Assembly (NCBI RefSeq): GCF_039555535.1
Contig: NZ_CP154630.1
Span: 943,001-1,007,000, forward strand
DNA: 64,000 nucleotides
Source of the DNA: Stenotrophomonas maltophilia
GTDB lineage: Bacteria > Pseudomonadota > Gammaproteobacteria > Xanthomonadales > Xanthomonadaceae
Reading direction: 5' to 3'
The position numbers were made by a program, and so were the translations under genes. Under the pieces are notes generated by a model, which saw nothing but the letters and a program-made list of their open reading frames with translations, was not told the DNA's origin and did not search any database. Below are positions 11,042 through 19,681 of this stretch, one piece after another (position 1 is the stretch's first letter; each line of letters opens with the position of its first letter).

Positions 11042-12085
11042 GTGGATACGCCTCTGAAACAGCGTCTGATTGGTGCCATCGTGCTGGTGGCACTGGCCGT
11101 GATTTTCCTGCCGATGCTGGTCAAGGGACCCGCACCGGACAGCGGCGTCGCCAGTGTGCCGATCGCCGCGCCGGATGCACCGGCCGATGGCCAGTTCGAA
11201 ACCCGTGAACTGCCGCTGGTGGCCCCGGCGGGCGGTGCCACGGGGCTGCAGACCGGCCAGGCCAAACCGCTTGCGGAGGCCGCAGCGCCTGCCACGCCGC
11301 CGACCGTGGACACCTCGCCGGCGGTTGCCGCCGGCAACTATGCGGTCACCTTCGGTGCCTACGGCAGCAAGGCCGACGCCGACGCAGTGATCGCCTACCT
11401 GAAGCGCTCGCAGCTGCCGGGCTTCGCTGAAACGACGACCATCAACGGCCGCCAGGCATGGCGCGTGCGTGTCGGGCCGTATGCCGATCGCGCACAGGCC
11501 GAGGCGGCTCGCCTGCAGGCGGTGAAGATCCGCGCCGATGTAAAGGCCGAAGTGATCACCCTGGATGCCGCAGCGGGCAGCAGCGCCCCGGTGGCAGCCA
11601 CCCCGGCACCGGCCACGCCAGGCGCCAGCACCCCGTCCGCAGCCACCGCGCCGTCGGCCAGCAGCAACCCGGTGCGCAGCGAAAGCCTGCCGCCGAGTAC
11701 GCCGACCGCAACGACCACCCCGGCCGCCAAGCCGGAGCCGCCGAAGCCGGCGCCGAAGCCCGAAACCCCGAAGCCGGAGCCGAAGACGGATGCCGCCGCC
11801 AGCAAGCCGGCAACCGCCCCGACCACGCCCGCCGCACCGGCGGCCAGCGGCGTCGGCTTTGCCGTGCAGCTGGGCGCGTTCGGCCAGGCCAACGATGCCA
11901 ACGCCCTGCGCGACAAGGTCCGGGCCGCGGGCTTCAGCGCCTTTGTCGAGCAGGTGCGCACTGAAAAGGGCACCCTGCATCGCGTCCGCGTCGGGCCGGT
12001 GGCCAACCGCGCCGATGCCGAGCAGCTGAAGGCGCAGGTCGCCGCCAAGGTCGGCGTGGCCGGCATGGTGCGACCGCACCCATGA
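11042..12085 (+). CDS. Membrane-anchored protein with two SPOR domains (DedD-like)
   Basis: A 347-residue protein starting at GTG 11042 with a single N-terminal membrane helix (LIGAIVLVALAVIFLPMLV), so it is an inner-membrane protein with its body in the periplasm. One SPOR domain covers about 99-165 (YAVTFGAYGSKADADAVI...), then comes a long Pro/Ala/Lys linker (about 175-260), then a second SPOR domain (VGFAVQLGAFGQANDANALR to the C-terminus). SPOR domains bind peptidoglycan stripped of stem peptides at the septum. Position between folC and cvpA matches E. coli dedD, which has only one SPOR domain. A role in cell division is inferred. Confidence 0.9.
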   Translation: MDTPLKQRLIGAIVLVALAVIFLPMLVKGPAPDSGVASVPIAAPDAPADGQFETRELPLVAPAGGATGLQTGQAKPLAEAAAPATPPTVDTSPAVAAGNYAVTFGAYGSKADADAVIAYLKRSQLPGFAETTTINGRQAWRVRVGPYADRAQAEAARLQAVKIRADVKAEVITLDAAAGSSAPVAATPAPATPGASTPSAATAPSASSNPVRSESLPPSTPTATTTPAAKPEPPKPAPKPETPKPEPKTDAAASKPATAPTTPAAPAASGVGFAVQLGAFGQANDANALRDKVRAAGFSAFVEQVRTEKGTLHRVRVGPVANRADAEQLKAQVAAKVGVAGMVRPHP

Positions 12086-12131
12086 CCCACGCGCAGCCCC
12101 GTTGCCAGCGCCGCCGAAGGAGCGGGGCGCC

Positions 12132-12911
12132 ATGATCGACGTGGTGCTGCTGATCGTGATCGCCGCCTCGGCCCTGCTGGGGATGCTGCGCGGCTTCGTC
12201 GGCATCGTCATCGGCACCCTGTCGTGGCTGCTGGCCGCGTGGGCGGCCTTCGCCTTCGGCAATGACGCGGCCCATTGGTGGGCCGCGCCGGCCGCACCGG
12301 GCGGTGAACACTTCGTTGGTGGCTACCTCGGCGTGGGCATCGGCGTGATGATCGTGGTCGCCGTGGTCGGCATGGTCATCAAGGCCCTGGTCCACCGCAG
12401 CATGCTGACGAGCCTGGATCGCCTGCTGGGTGGCGTGCTGGGCGTGGTCCGTGGCGGCCTGATCGCCGCGATCCTGCTGCTGCTGGGCAGTTTCACCCCG
12501 CTGACCGCCGAGCCTTCCTGGCAGCGTTCGGCAGTGCGCCCACTGCTGAACCCCACTGTTGCCTGGATGAACAGCAAGCTGCCGCACTGGGAGGTTCCCG
12601 GGGCCGATCTGCTGCCCAAGGCCTTGCCGACCGACGCGCTGTCCCCATCTGCATTGATGGAGTTGGGCAGGAACGCAGGCGCCGGGTTGGGAAAGCCGGG
12701 CGCGGCAGGCGATAATGGCATCCTCAACCAGGTAGTGGCAGGCAGCGGATGGCTGCGGCCTGCAAAAGCGGAACAGGGCGATTCCTACGATCCGGCCGAA
12801 GTGCGTCCGGACGCCCCAGCACTGCCGGACAGTATCGAGCCGGACGATCCGGCCAATGTCGACCGCAGGCGCGGCGACCACCGCGGCCAGGTACGGCCAC
12901 CTTCCTTGTAA
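12132..12911 (+). CDS. cvpA: CvpA family inner membrane protein
   Basis: A 259-residue protein. The start ATG 12132 has AAGGA ten bases upstream. The first ~165 residues hold the family's four membrane segments (VVLLIVIAASALLGMLRGFVG, IVIGTLSWLLAAWAAFAF, IGVMIVVAVVGMVIKAL, and GGVLGVVRGGLIAAILLLLG). The C-terminal tail of about 90 residues is hydrophilic. CvpA is known as the colicin V production protein and is needed for envelope integrity in several bacteria. It directly precedes purF, as in E. coli. Confidence 0.93.
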   Translation: MIDVVLLIVIAASALLGMLRGFVGIVIGTLSWLLAAWAAFAFGNDAAHWWAAPAAPGGEHFVGGYLGVGIGVMIVVAVVGMVIKALVHRSMLTSLDRLLGGVLGVVRGGLIAAILLLLGSFTPLTAEPSWQRSAVRPLLNPTVAWMNSKLPHWEVPGADLLPKALPTDALSPSALMELGRNAGAGLGKPGAAGDNGILNQVVAGSGWLRPAKAEQGDSYDPAEVRPDAPALPDSIEPDDPANVDRRRGDHRGQVRPPSL

Positions 12912-12941
12912 CTGGGCACAGCCCAGCGGAGACCTCGCACC

Positions 12942-14408
12942 ATGTGTGGCATCGTCGGAATCGTCGGCAACCAGAACGTCGCCGGGCAGTTGTATGACGG
13001 CTTGACCGTCCTCCAGCACCGTGGCCAGGACGCGGCGGGCATCGCCACCGCCAATGGCAGCCGCCTGCGCGTGCAGAAGGCCACCGGCCTGGTCCGCGAT
13101 GTGTTCGATGCCCGCACCATGTCCACCCTGGAAGGCAGCGTCGGCATCGCCCATGTGCGTTACCCGACCGCCGGTTCGGAAGGCATGGACGAGGCGCAGC
13201 CGTTCTACGTCAATTCGCCGTACGGCATCGCGCTGGCCCACAACGGCAACCTGATCAATACCGAGGCGCTGCGCCAGCAGGTGTTCGAACAGGACCGCCG
13301 CAACGTCAACACCGATTCGGACAGCGAAGTGCTGCTGAACGTGTTCGCCTACGAACTGGAACAGCAGCGCCAGCTCAGCCCGGAAGCGGCCATCCGTGCC
13401 GTGGCCGGCGTGCACCGCCGCTGCAAGGGTGGCTATGCGGTGGTCAGCGTGGTGCTGGGCCTGGGCCTGGTCGCCTTCCGCGACCCGCATGGCATCCGCC
13501 CGCTGGTGCTGGGCAAGCGCAGCCATGCCGAAGGGGACGAGTACATCGTCGCCTCCGAATCGGCCGCACTGGACGTGCTGGGCTTCCAGCGCGTGCGCGA
13601 CGTGCAGCCGGGCGAAGCACTGGTGATCACCGCGCGCGGCGAGCTGTTCTCGGAGATCTGCGCCGAGCCGGCCGAGCACACCCCGTGCATCTTCGAGTAC
13701 GTGTACTTCGCGCGCCCGGATTCGATGATCGACAACGTGTCGGTGCACAAGGCGCGCATGCGCATGGGCATCAAGCTGGGCGAGAAGATCCTGCGCCTGC
13801 GCCCGGACCACGACATCGACACCATCATCCCGATCCCGGACACCTCGCGCGATGCCGCGCTGGAAATCTCCAACGTGCTCGGGGTGAAGTACCGCGAAGG
13901 CTTCATCAAGAACCGCTACATCGGCCGTACGTTCATCATGCCGGGGCAGGGCGAACGCGTGAAGTCGGTGCGTCGCAAGCTCAACCCGATCCACCTGGAG
14001 TTCCGCAACCGCGTGGTGCTGCTGGTGGACGACTCGATCGTGCGCGGCACCACCAGCCAGCAGATCGTGCAGATGGCCCGTGATGCGGGCGCACGCAAGG
14101 TCTACCTGGCCAGCGCCGCGCCGCCGGTGCGCTACCCGAACATCTACGGCATCGACATGCCGGCTGCAGAAGAACTGGTCGCGCACAACCGCAGCGTGGA
14201 AGAGATCGAAGCCCACCTGGGCTGCGACTGGCTGATCTACCAGGACCTGGAAGACATGGAAGCGGCAGTGAGCGAGGGCAACCCGGCGCTGCGCAACTTC
14301 GACTCGTCCTGCTTCAACGGCCATTACCCGACCGGCATCGAACCGGGCTACTTCGAGCGCATCCAGCAGCTGCGTTCGGACGACGCCAAGCACAAGCGCC
14401 GCGCCTGA
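12942..14408 (+). CDS. purF: Amidophosphoribosyltransferase
   Basis: First committed step of purine synthesis: transfers the glutamine amide to PRPP to give phosphoribosylamine. It begins MCGIVGIVG, so Cys2 is the N-terminal nucleophile after Met removal. The glutaminase domain shows [18 protein letters not shown] and LAHNGNLIN. The phosphoribosyltransferase domain shows the PRPP loop [14 protein letters not shown]. 488 residues is normal. A PurR-type operator is not visible just upstream, and cvpA read-through probably drives it. Confidence 0.98.
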   Translation: MCGIVGIVGNQNVAGQLYDGLTVLQHRGQDAAGIATANGSRLRVQKATGLVRDVFDARTMSTLEGSVGIAHVRYPTAGSEGMDEAQPFYVNSPYGIALAHNGNLINTEALRQQVFEQDRRNVNTDSDSEVLLNVFAYELEQQRQLSPEAAIRAVAGVHRRCKGGYAVVSVVLGLGLVAFRDPHGIRPLVLGKRSHAEGDEYIVASESAALDVLGFQRVRDVQPGEALVITARGELFSEICAEPAEHTPCIFEYVYFARPDSMIDNVSVHKARMRMGIKLGEKILRLRPDHDIDTIIPIPDTSRDAALEISNVLGVKYREGFIKNRYIGRTFIMPGQGERVKSVRRKLNPIHLEFRNRVVLLVDDSIVRGTTSQQIVQMARDAGARKVYLASAAPPVRYPNIYGIDMPAAEELVAHNRSVEEIEAHLGCDWLIYQDLEDMEAAVSEGNPALRNFDSSCFNGHYPTGIEPGYFERIQQLRSDDAKHKRRA

Positions 14409-14417
14409 GGTCCAGGC

Positions 14418-15242
14418 GTGGTTGATGTGCCCGACGTTGGTGGCGACCTGCTGCGCGCTGCGCAGCAGTGCCTGGCCGAAGCCGAACCTCTGCGCAAGGT
14501 TGCGCTGACCCAGGCCTACGCCGCTGCGTTCCGTGCCGGCCGCCTGAAGGTGGCCGCCGACGCGCTACCGCCGGAGCCGATCCGCATGCCGGGCCGGCCG
14601 ACGCAGCTGGTGCTGGTGCACCCGCGCCAAGTGCCGCGGCGCGGACTGGGTGGTGTGGAAGGGCGGGCCGCTTTCATCCACGCCATCGCGCATATCGAAC
14701 TCAACGCGATCGACCTGGCCTGGGATGCGGTATACCGCTTCCGCGGCCTGCCGTCGGCATTCCATGCCGACTGGGTCAGCTGCGCCGACGACGAATCGCG
14801 GCACTTCATGCTGCTGCGCGAGCGCCTGCAGGTGCATGGCCACGACTATGCCGACTTCCCCGCGCACAACGGGTTGTGGGAAATGTGCGAAAAGACCGCG
14901 CACGATGGCCTGGCACGCATGGCGCTGGTGCCGCGCGTGCTGGAAGCGCGAGGCCTGGACGTGACGCCGGGCATGATCGAGAAGCTGCGCAATGTCGGCG
15001 ATGGCGAAACCGCCGATGTGCTGGAAGTGATCCTGCGCGAGGAAGTGGCGCACGTCGCTGCCGGTTCGCGCTGGTACCGCTGGTACTGCGATCGCGCCGG
15101 TGTCGAACCGCGCACACGTTTCAAGGAACTGCTGGTGGAGTACGCCGGCGGCTACCTGCACGGGCCGTTCAACATCGAAGCGCGCCTGCTGGCAGGGTTC
15201 GATGCGGATGAGCTCGCCAACCTGGTCGAGCAGGCGGGTTGA
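14418..15242 (+). CDS. DUF455 family (ferritin-like) protein
   Basis: A 274-residue protein that starts at GTG 14418, nine bp after purF, so it is probably part of the same transcript. The DUF455 pattern is clear: FIHAIAHIELNAIDLAWDA, FHADWVSCADDESRHFMLL and REEVAHVAAGSRWYRWYC. The spaced Glu and His residues (H-IE, DDESRH, EEVAH) look like the di-metal carboxylate site of ferritin-like oxidoreductases. The biochemical role of DUF455 is not established. Confidence 0.9.
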   Translation: MVDVPDVGGDLLRAAQQCLAEAEPLRKVALTQAYAAAFRAGRLKVAADALPPEPIRMPGRPTQLVLVHPRQVPRRGLGGVEGRAAFIHAIAHIELNAIDLAWDAVYRFRGLPSAFHADWVSCADDESRHFMLLRERLQVHGHDYADFPAHNGLWEMCEKTAHDGLARMALVPRVLEARGLDVTPGMIEKLRNVGDGETADVLEVILREEVAHVAAGSRWYRWYCDRAGVEPRTRFKELLVEYAGGYLHGPFNIEARLLAGFDADELANLVEQAG

Positions 15243-15243
15243 G

Positions 15244-15308
15244 AAAAAGGGGACGGAGGGGATTAAGTCGTTAATGCCACAAACGACTTAATCCCCTCCG
15301 TCCCCCTT
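15244..15308. terminator. Very long near-perfect hairpin between convergent genes
   Basis: Arms of about 28 bp (reading AAGGGGACGGAGGGGATTAA inward from 15247) pair across an eight-base loop, with one mismatch in the A/G run. Purine- and pyrimidine-rich ends give an A-run on the left and a T-run on the right, so it can act as a bidirectional terminator for DUF455 and the DUF2235 gene. The length is far beyond a normal terminator. Confidence 0.75.
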
Positions 15309-15311
15309 TTC

Positions 15312-16769
15312 CTAAGCATTCGGCAGCACCACGCGCTTGCCGTCCACGGTCGGCCGATTGATGTAGAACAACCCCGGCCCTGGCCGGTACGGCAGTTCGC
15401 TGACGCCGGCATCGGCGGCGTAGGTCAGTGCGGTGTCGCCCAGCGCATCGAAATTCCAGTGTGCCGACTGCATCAGGTAGCGGCGGCGCAGCAGCATTTC
15501 CTGGGTCTGGGTCAGTGCCTGTCCGTCGACCAGCCGCCGTGCGATCGGCTGCAGGGCCGACGGCAGCTCCCACCCGGGAACTTCGGCGGCATTGGCGGTC
15601 CATTGCACGCCGGCATTGATGGCCTGCTGCTGCATCACCTGCAGTGCGATCAGCTGGTAGCGCCAGTCGATCCTCCGGCGCAGCACTACTGCAGCGGTCA
15701 CATACAGCACCGGTGACAGCAGCACGCTGCGGCTGCCGGCACGGCGCTGCTGCTGCCATTGGTGCCAGACATCCACCCAGATCTCTTTTTCCCCAACGCC
15801 CAGCTGTTGCCGCCAGCGCTCGGCATCGGCCTGAGTTTCAGCGTAGGCCGTGGTCGCCTGCAGCAGGGCCAGCGGTGGCGTCTGGTAGTCAGCCACTGCT
15901 GGCCGACGCAGCTGTTGCCGGCGTGGACGACTGAGCAGCTTGGGGCCTTCCTCCAGCTGGTTGTAGCCACCACCGATGTTGGCATGCACGCCGGGCAGCG
16001 CGATCTCGGTGAACGGCGGTGCCACGCTGGTCAGCGCATAGTGCTGGCGATGTTCATCACGCGCGGTGAGCTGCACGACGTGGCGTGCGATGCCACTGCG
16101 CAGAGCCAGTTGCGGCTGCTCGTCGGCGCGGCCAACATTGACTGCGACTACGGTGTCGAACAGTCCGATGAAGCGCAGCACCGGTGTGGCGGGGGCGAAG
16201 TTCGCAGTGCAGGACAGGCCGGCGGTCTGCAGCAGCTGGCGCCAGCGCACGCTGTCCCAGCCCTGCAGTTGGTTGGCGATGTCACGTGCGGCAGCAGCAC
16301 CGCGTGAATAACCGAACAGGTCCAGCTGCACCCCCTGCAGCGGTCGCTGCCAGCGTGCGGACAGTTCCGCCAGTGCGGTCGGCAGCAGCACCTGCAGCGC
16401 GCGCTGCACTTTCGCCCGCACGCCGCTGGCACCGACTCCGAAGGCCAGCCCGATCAGATCGTCGTCGGCATCATCGCGGGTACCCACGCCTTCGACATAG
16501 ATCGACAACGAGGGGGCGGCCACCGCATCACGGCGGCTGTCGGGATACAGCTGCTGCAGGCGCGCGATGTTGGTCAGGCCGTTGTCGTAGCTGCTGGTCA
16601 GCCGGCTCTGGTAGGTCGAATCATCATCGGCCCGCAGCTGCGCCGGCCGCGGCTGCGGGACCTGCGGGCGACCGCGCGCCAGGTTGTGTGCGTTGTTGCG
16701 GGTGCCGTCGAAGAACAGGCCGATCCGCAGCAAGCCGACATCTTCGTCCGTGTCCTGCGATGGTGCCAT
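15312..16769 (-). CDS. DUF2235 alpha/beta-hydrolase (Tle1-like phospholipase)
   Basis: About 485 residues. The start is ATG 16769, preceded by GGGGA seven bases upstream; ATGs further up lack a site. The N-terminus reads LRIGLFFDGTRNNAHN, the DUF2235 signature, and the nucleophile elbow is LFGYSRGAAAARD (GxSxG). A conserved GVHANIGGGYN block later supplies other active-site residues. DUF2235 is the catalytic domain of Tle1 phospholipase effectors of type VI secretion. No vgrG, PAAR or immunity gene is visible next to it, so secretion is not supported here. No signal peptide is present. Confidence 0.85.
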   Translation of the reverse strand: MAPSQDTDEDVGLLRIGLFFDGTRNNAHNLARGRPQVPQPRPAQLRADDDSTYQSRLTSSYDNGLTNIARLQQLYPDSRRDAVAAPSLSIYVEGVGTRDDADDDLIGLAFGVGASGVRAKVQRALQVLLPTALAELSARWQRPLQGVQLDLFGYSRGAAAARDIANQLQGWDSVRWRQLLQTAGLSCTANFAPATPVLRFIGLFDTVVAVNVGRADEQPQLALRSGIARHVVQLTARDEHRQHYALTSVAPPFTEIALPGVHANIGGGYNQLEEGPKLLSRPRRQQLRRPAVADYQTPPLALLQATTAYAETQADAERWRQQLGVGEKEIWVDVWHQWQQQRRAGSRSVLLSPVLYVTAAVVLRRRIDWRYQLIALQVMQQQAINAGVQWTANAAEVPGWELPSALQPIARRLVDGQALTQTQEMLLRRRYLMQSAHWNFDALGDTALTYAADAGVSELPYRPGPGLFYINRPTVDGKRVVLPNA

Positions 16770-16993
16770 GTGCATTCCCCGTCGTGGCTGCGTCACGGTA
16801 GCGCGAAAGCGGTGTATTGGCGAAGTGTAGTGACGCTATTGACCTCACTGAACGCAGATGCGGTCGATCACAGTTCCTGATTTTCATTCCCATCTTCTAT
16901 TGAATTCACACGACCCGCGCAGGCCATATGGCCAAACCCGGCAAACCGGGCGTGCTGCATCAACGCTGTTCACATCATTCAAGGAGCGACGCA

Positions 16994-18247
16994 ATGTTGT
17001 CCAGATCGATTGGCAAAGCGGCAGGTGGCCTCGTGTTGGGTTTGTCGGTGGCAGCGGCCGCGCATGCGGCACCGTTGTTCGAACCGGTAACGGTCATCAG
17101 CCGCGCATCGGCAAACAGTGAGCCTGCCCTGGGCAAGCTGCTGGCCACCCCGTCCACGGCGACGGTGCAGGAAGTGCGTGTCGACGCGGCGGCCACCGCG
17201 CAGCCGCAGCTGGAATTCGAGCTGCTCGGCAAGCGCGTGCAGGCGGTGCGCAGCAAGGTCGAAGCGCTGCCCGACGGCGGCAGCATCTGGTACGGCCAGT
17301 TCCGTTCGCCGTCCGACCGGCTGACCGCGGCCACCTCCAACGGCCAGGACGATCCGGGCAATTCGCTGATCCTGGTGCGTTCGGGCGACACCATCACCGG
17401 TTCGATCCGCAAGGACGGCAAGCTCTATCGCCTGCGTCCGCTGGGCAACCGCCACGTGCTGGTGGAAGTGGACGAATCGCGGATGCCGGCCGATCACCCG
17501 GCCGATTACAACCAGCTGCCGAAGATCCCGATGGCCGACAACGACCACATCGGCATCGCGCAGGCTTCGTCCGGCACGCCGGCGACGATCCGCGTGCTGG
17601 TGGTGGCGACCAATGCCGCGGTCACTGCCTATGGCGGCAACATGCAGTCGCTGGTGCAGCTGGCGGTGGCCGAGTCCAACCAGGGCTACACCAACAGCAA
17701 CGTTGGCCTTACCCTGCAACTGGCCGGTTACGAGACCACCAGCTACACCGAGTCCGGCAACTTCACCACTGATCTAACCCGCTTCCGCGGCACCAGCGAT
17801 GGTTTCATGGACAGCATCCACACCAGCCGCAACAACACGGCGGCCGACGTGGGTGTACTGCTGATCAACAACAGTGCCTACTGTGGCCTCGCTTCGGGCA
17901 TTGGCTCTACCGCATCGACCGCGTTCGCAGCGGTGTACTGGGATTGCGCGACCGGGTACTACTCCTTCGCGCACGAGATCGGCCACCTGCAGAGCGCGCG
18001 GCATGACATCGCCACCGACTCCAGCACCTCGCCCTACGCCTATGGCCACGGCTACCGCTATGAACCGGCCACCGGCACCGGCTGGCGCACGATCATGGCC
18101 TACAACTGCACCCGCAGCTGCCCGCGCCTGAACTACTGGTCCAACCCGAACATCAGCTACAACGGCATCCCGATGGGCAACGCCAGTACCGCCGACAACC
18201 AACGCGTGCTGGTCAACACCAAGGCCACCATCGCGGCCTTCCGCTGA
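16994..18247 (+). CDS. Secreted zinc metalloprotease (M72-like peptidyl-Asp metalloendopeptidase)
   Basis: 417 residues. The start ATG 16994 has an excellent AAGGAG site seven bases upstream, followed by a signal peptide (GLVLGLSVAAAAHA). Residues ~25-170 look like a propeptide. The catalytic domain contains the metzincin-type zinc site HEIGHLQSARHD (three zinc ligands and catalytic Glu) at about 329-340, and a downstream IMAYNC Met-turn. The size and TIRVLVVATNAA start of the mature domain fit the peptidyl-Asp metalloendopeptidase family. An exported protease of this kind could act in nutrient acquisition or host tissue attack; that role is inferred. Confidence 0.88.
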   Translation: MLSRSIGKAAGGLVLGLSVAAAAHAAPLFEPVTVISRASANSEPALGKLLATPSTATVQEVRVDAAATAQPQLEFELLGKRVQAVRSKVEALPDGGSIWYGQFRSPSDRLTAATSNGQDDPGNSLILVRSGDTITGSIRKDGKLYRLRPLGNRHVLVEVDESRMPADHPADYNQLPKIPMADNDHIGIAQASSGTPATIRVLVVATNAAVTAYGGNMQSLVQLAVAESNQGYTNSNVGLTLQLAGYETTSYTESGNFTTDLTRFRGTSDGFMDSIHTSRNNTAADVGVLLINNSAYCGLASGIGSTASTAFAAVYWDCATGYYSFAHEIGHLQSARHDIATDSSTSPYAYGHGYRYEPATGTGWRTIMAYNCTRSCPRLNYWSNPNISYNGIPMGNASTADNQRVLVNTKATIAAFR

Positions 18248-18257
18248 GTCCGTACGG

Positions 18258-18284
18258 TCCGCGGCCGCCTTGCGCGGCCGCGGA
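18258..18284. terminator. Strong GC hairpin between the protease gene and lpxH
   Basis: A TCCGCGGCCGC-CTTGC-GCGGCCGCGGA stem lies between convergent genes; the T-run is weak (ATTTCC). Confidence 0.6.
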
Positions 18285-18301
18285 TTTCCTGCCGGCGGGA
18301 A

Positions 18302-19048
18302 TTACCCGCGGGCGAGGGTATCCAGCGACCAGCCGCTGGCGTCCACGCGCAGCACCGAACCCTGCTCGTACCAGTCGCCCAGCACGATGCGGGTGCAGGC
18401 GCGACCACCCGCCTGCAGCGAGTGGATCGCCGGACGATGGGTGTGGCCATGGATCATGGTGTCCACGCCATGGCGCACGAAGGTGGCATCGACTTCGGAC
18501 AGAGCCACGTCGGTGACGGTCTCGAACTGCGCGCGATCACCCTGCTTCATTTCCGACTGGCGGGCCTGGCTGGCTTCGCGCGCCTTCTGCGCGAAGGCGA
18601 TACGCGCGGCCAGCGGCTGTGACAGGAACTGTGCCTGGAACACCGGGTCACGGGTCTGTGCACGGAACTGCTGGTAAGGAATGTCATCGGTGCACAGCAG
18701 GTCACCGTGCTGCAGCAGCACCGGGCGACCGTAGAGGTCGATCATGCACGGGTCGGGCAGGATGCGCAGGCCGGCGCGACGCGCGTAGTCCTCGCCAAGC
18801 AGGAAGTCACGGTTGCCGCGGATGAAGTACACCGGCACGCCACTGTCGGACAGTACCTTCAGTGCATCGGCCACCGCATCGGCGGCGGGCGAGGGCGTGT
18901 CGTCGCCGATCCAGGCTTCGAACAGGTCGCCGAGGATGTACAGCGCATCGGCGCCGGGTGCCTGCTCGCGCAGGAAGCGCAGGAACAGGTCGGTGATCTC
19001 CGGACGGCTGGGGTCCAGGTGCAGGTCGGAAATGAACAGCGTGGTCAT
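18302..19048 (-). CDS. lpxH: UDP-2,3-diacylglucosamine diphosphatase
   Basis: Fourth step of lipid A synthesis: hydrolyses UDP-2,3-diacylglucosamine to lipid X and UMP at the inner membrane. The calcineurin-like metal site is complete: [42 protein letters not shown] and [12 protein letters not shown]. 248 residues is the normal length. It sits downstream of the PAP2 and glycosyltransferase genes on the same strand, with a 93-bp gap. Confidence 0.97.
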   Translation of the reverse strand: MTTLFISDLHLDPSRPEITDLFLRFLREQAPGADALYILGDLFEAWIGDDTPSPAADAVADALKVLSDSGVPVYFIRGNRDFLLGEDYARRAGLRILPDPCMIDLYGRPVLLQHGDLLCTDDIPYQQFRAQTRDPVFQAQFLSQPLAARIAFAQKAREASQARQSEMKQGDRAQFETVTDVALSEVDATFVRHGVDTMIHGHTHRPAIHSLQAGGRACTRIVLGDWYEQGSVLRVDASGWSLDTLARG

Positions 19049-19141
19049 GCGGGCATTCTAGGGCATCAACGATGACGGCAGCGACGCCGGCATCGTGGGG
19101 CCAGAACCCTCTCCAAAGGAGAAGGGATCTGCCCCCGGGGG

Positions 19142-19681
19142 CTACACCGGCAACGGCAACCAGGCCAGGCTGGCCGAGGCCAGCCCGATGGCGATGCCGG
19201 TGGCGGCCAGCACGTCGGACGGGTAGTGCAGGCCCAGTACCACCCGCGACAGCGCCACGCCCGCCGTGAACGGCACCAGCAGTGGCGCCAGCCACGGGTA
19301 GTAGGCCAGCGCCACGATGGTGAACGACACTGCGTGCAGGGTATGCCCGGAAGGGAAGCTGAACTCGTCCAACGGTGCCACCCAGGCGCGGATGCGCAGG
19401 TCGGCGGCATACGGGCGCGGTCGCCGGGTCCAGCGCTTGAGGCCCTTGTACAGCAACAGCGCGGCCAGGCCGGTGGCGGCCATGTGCACGGATGCGCGCA
19501 GGCCGTCGAAGCCATCAAGCAGCACCAGCGCGCCCATCAGCACATACCAGAACACACCATCACCGAGCCGGCTGATGACCGCGAACAGGCGGCGCACGCG
19601 GCGACGTCGGCAGTAGTGGTTGGCCCGCCGGCACAGGCGTGCCTCGCGGTCGGCCAGCAGTTCAAGCCGCGTTGTGCGCAT
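19142..19681 (-). CDS. PAP2-family membrane phosphatase
   Basis: 179 residues with several membrane segments and the three PAP2 catalytic motifs: KRWTRRPRP, PSGHTLHA and SRVVLGLHYPSD, with the catalytic His pair in the second and third. Such enzymes dephosphorylate lipid phosphates, for example phosphatidic acid or undecaprenyl pyrophosphate. The ATG lies inside the end of the upstream glycosyltransferase gene (20-bp overlap), so the two are translationally coupled and probably act on the same lipid. Confidence 0.92.
   Translation of the reverse strand: MRTTRLELLADREARLCRRANHYCRRRRVRRLFAVISRLGDGVFWYVLMGALVLLDGFDGLRASVHMAATGLAALLLYKGLKRWTRRPRPYAADLRIRAWVAPLDEFSFPSGHTLHAVSFTIVALAYYPWLAPLLVPFTAGVALSRVVLGLHYPSDVLAATGIAIGLASASLAWLPLPV

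Noticed and set aside
9662..14393. Long minus-strand frames opposite folC, the SPOR gene, cvpA and purF
   Set aside because: All are antisense to well-recognised proteins and show only His/Arg/Gly-rich translations.
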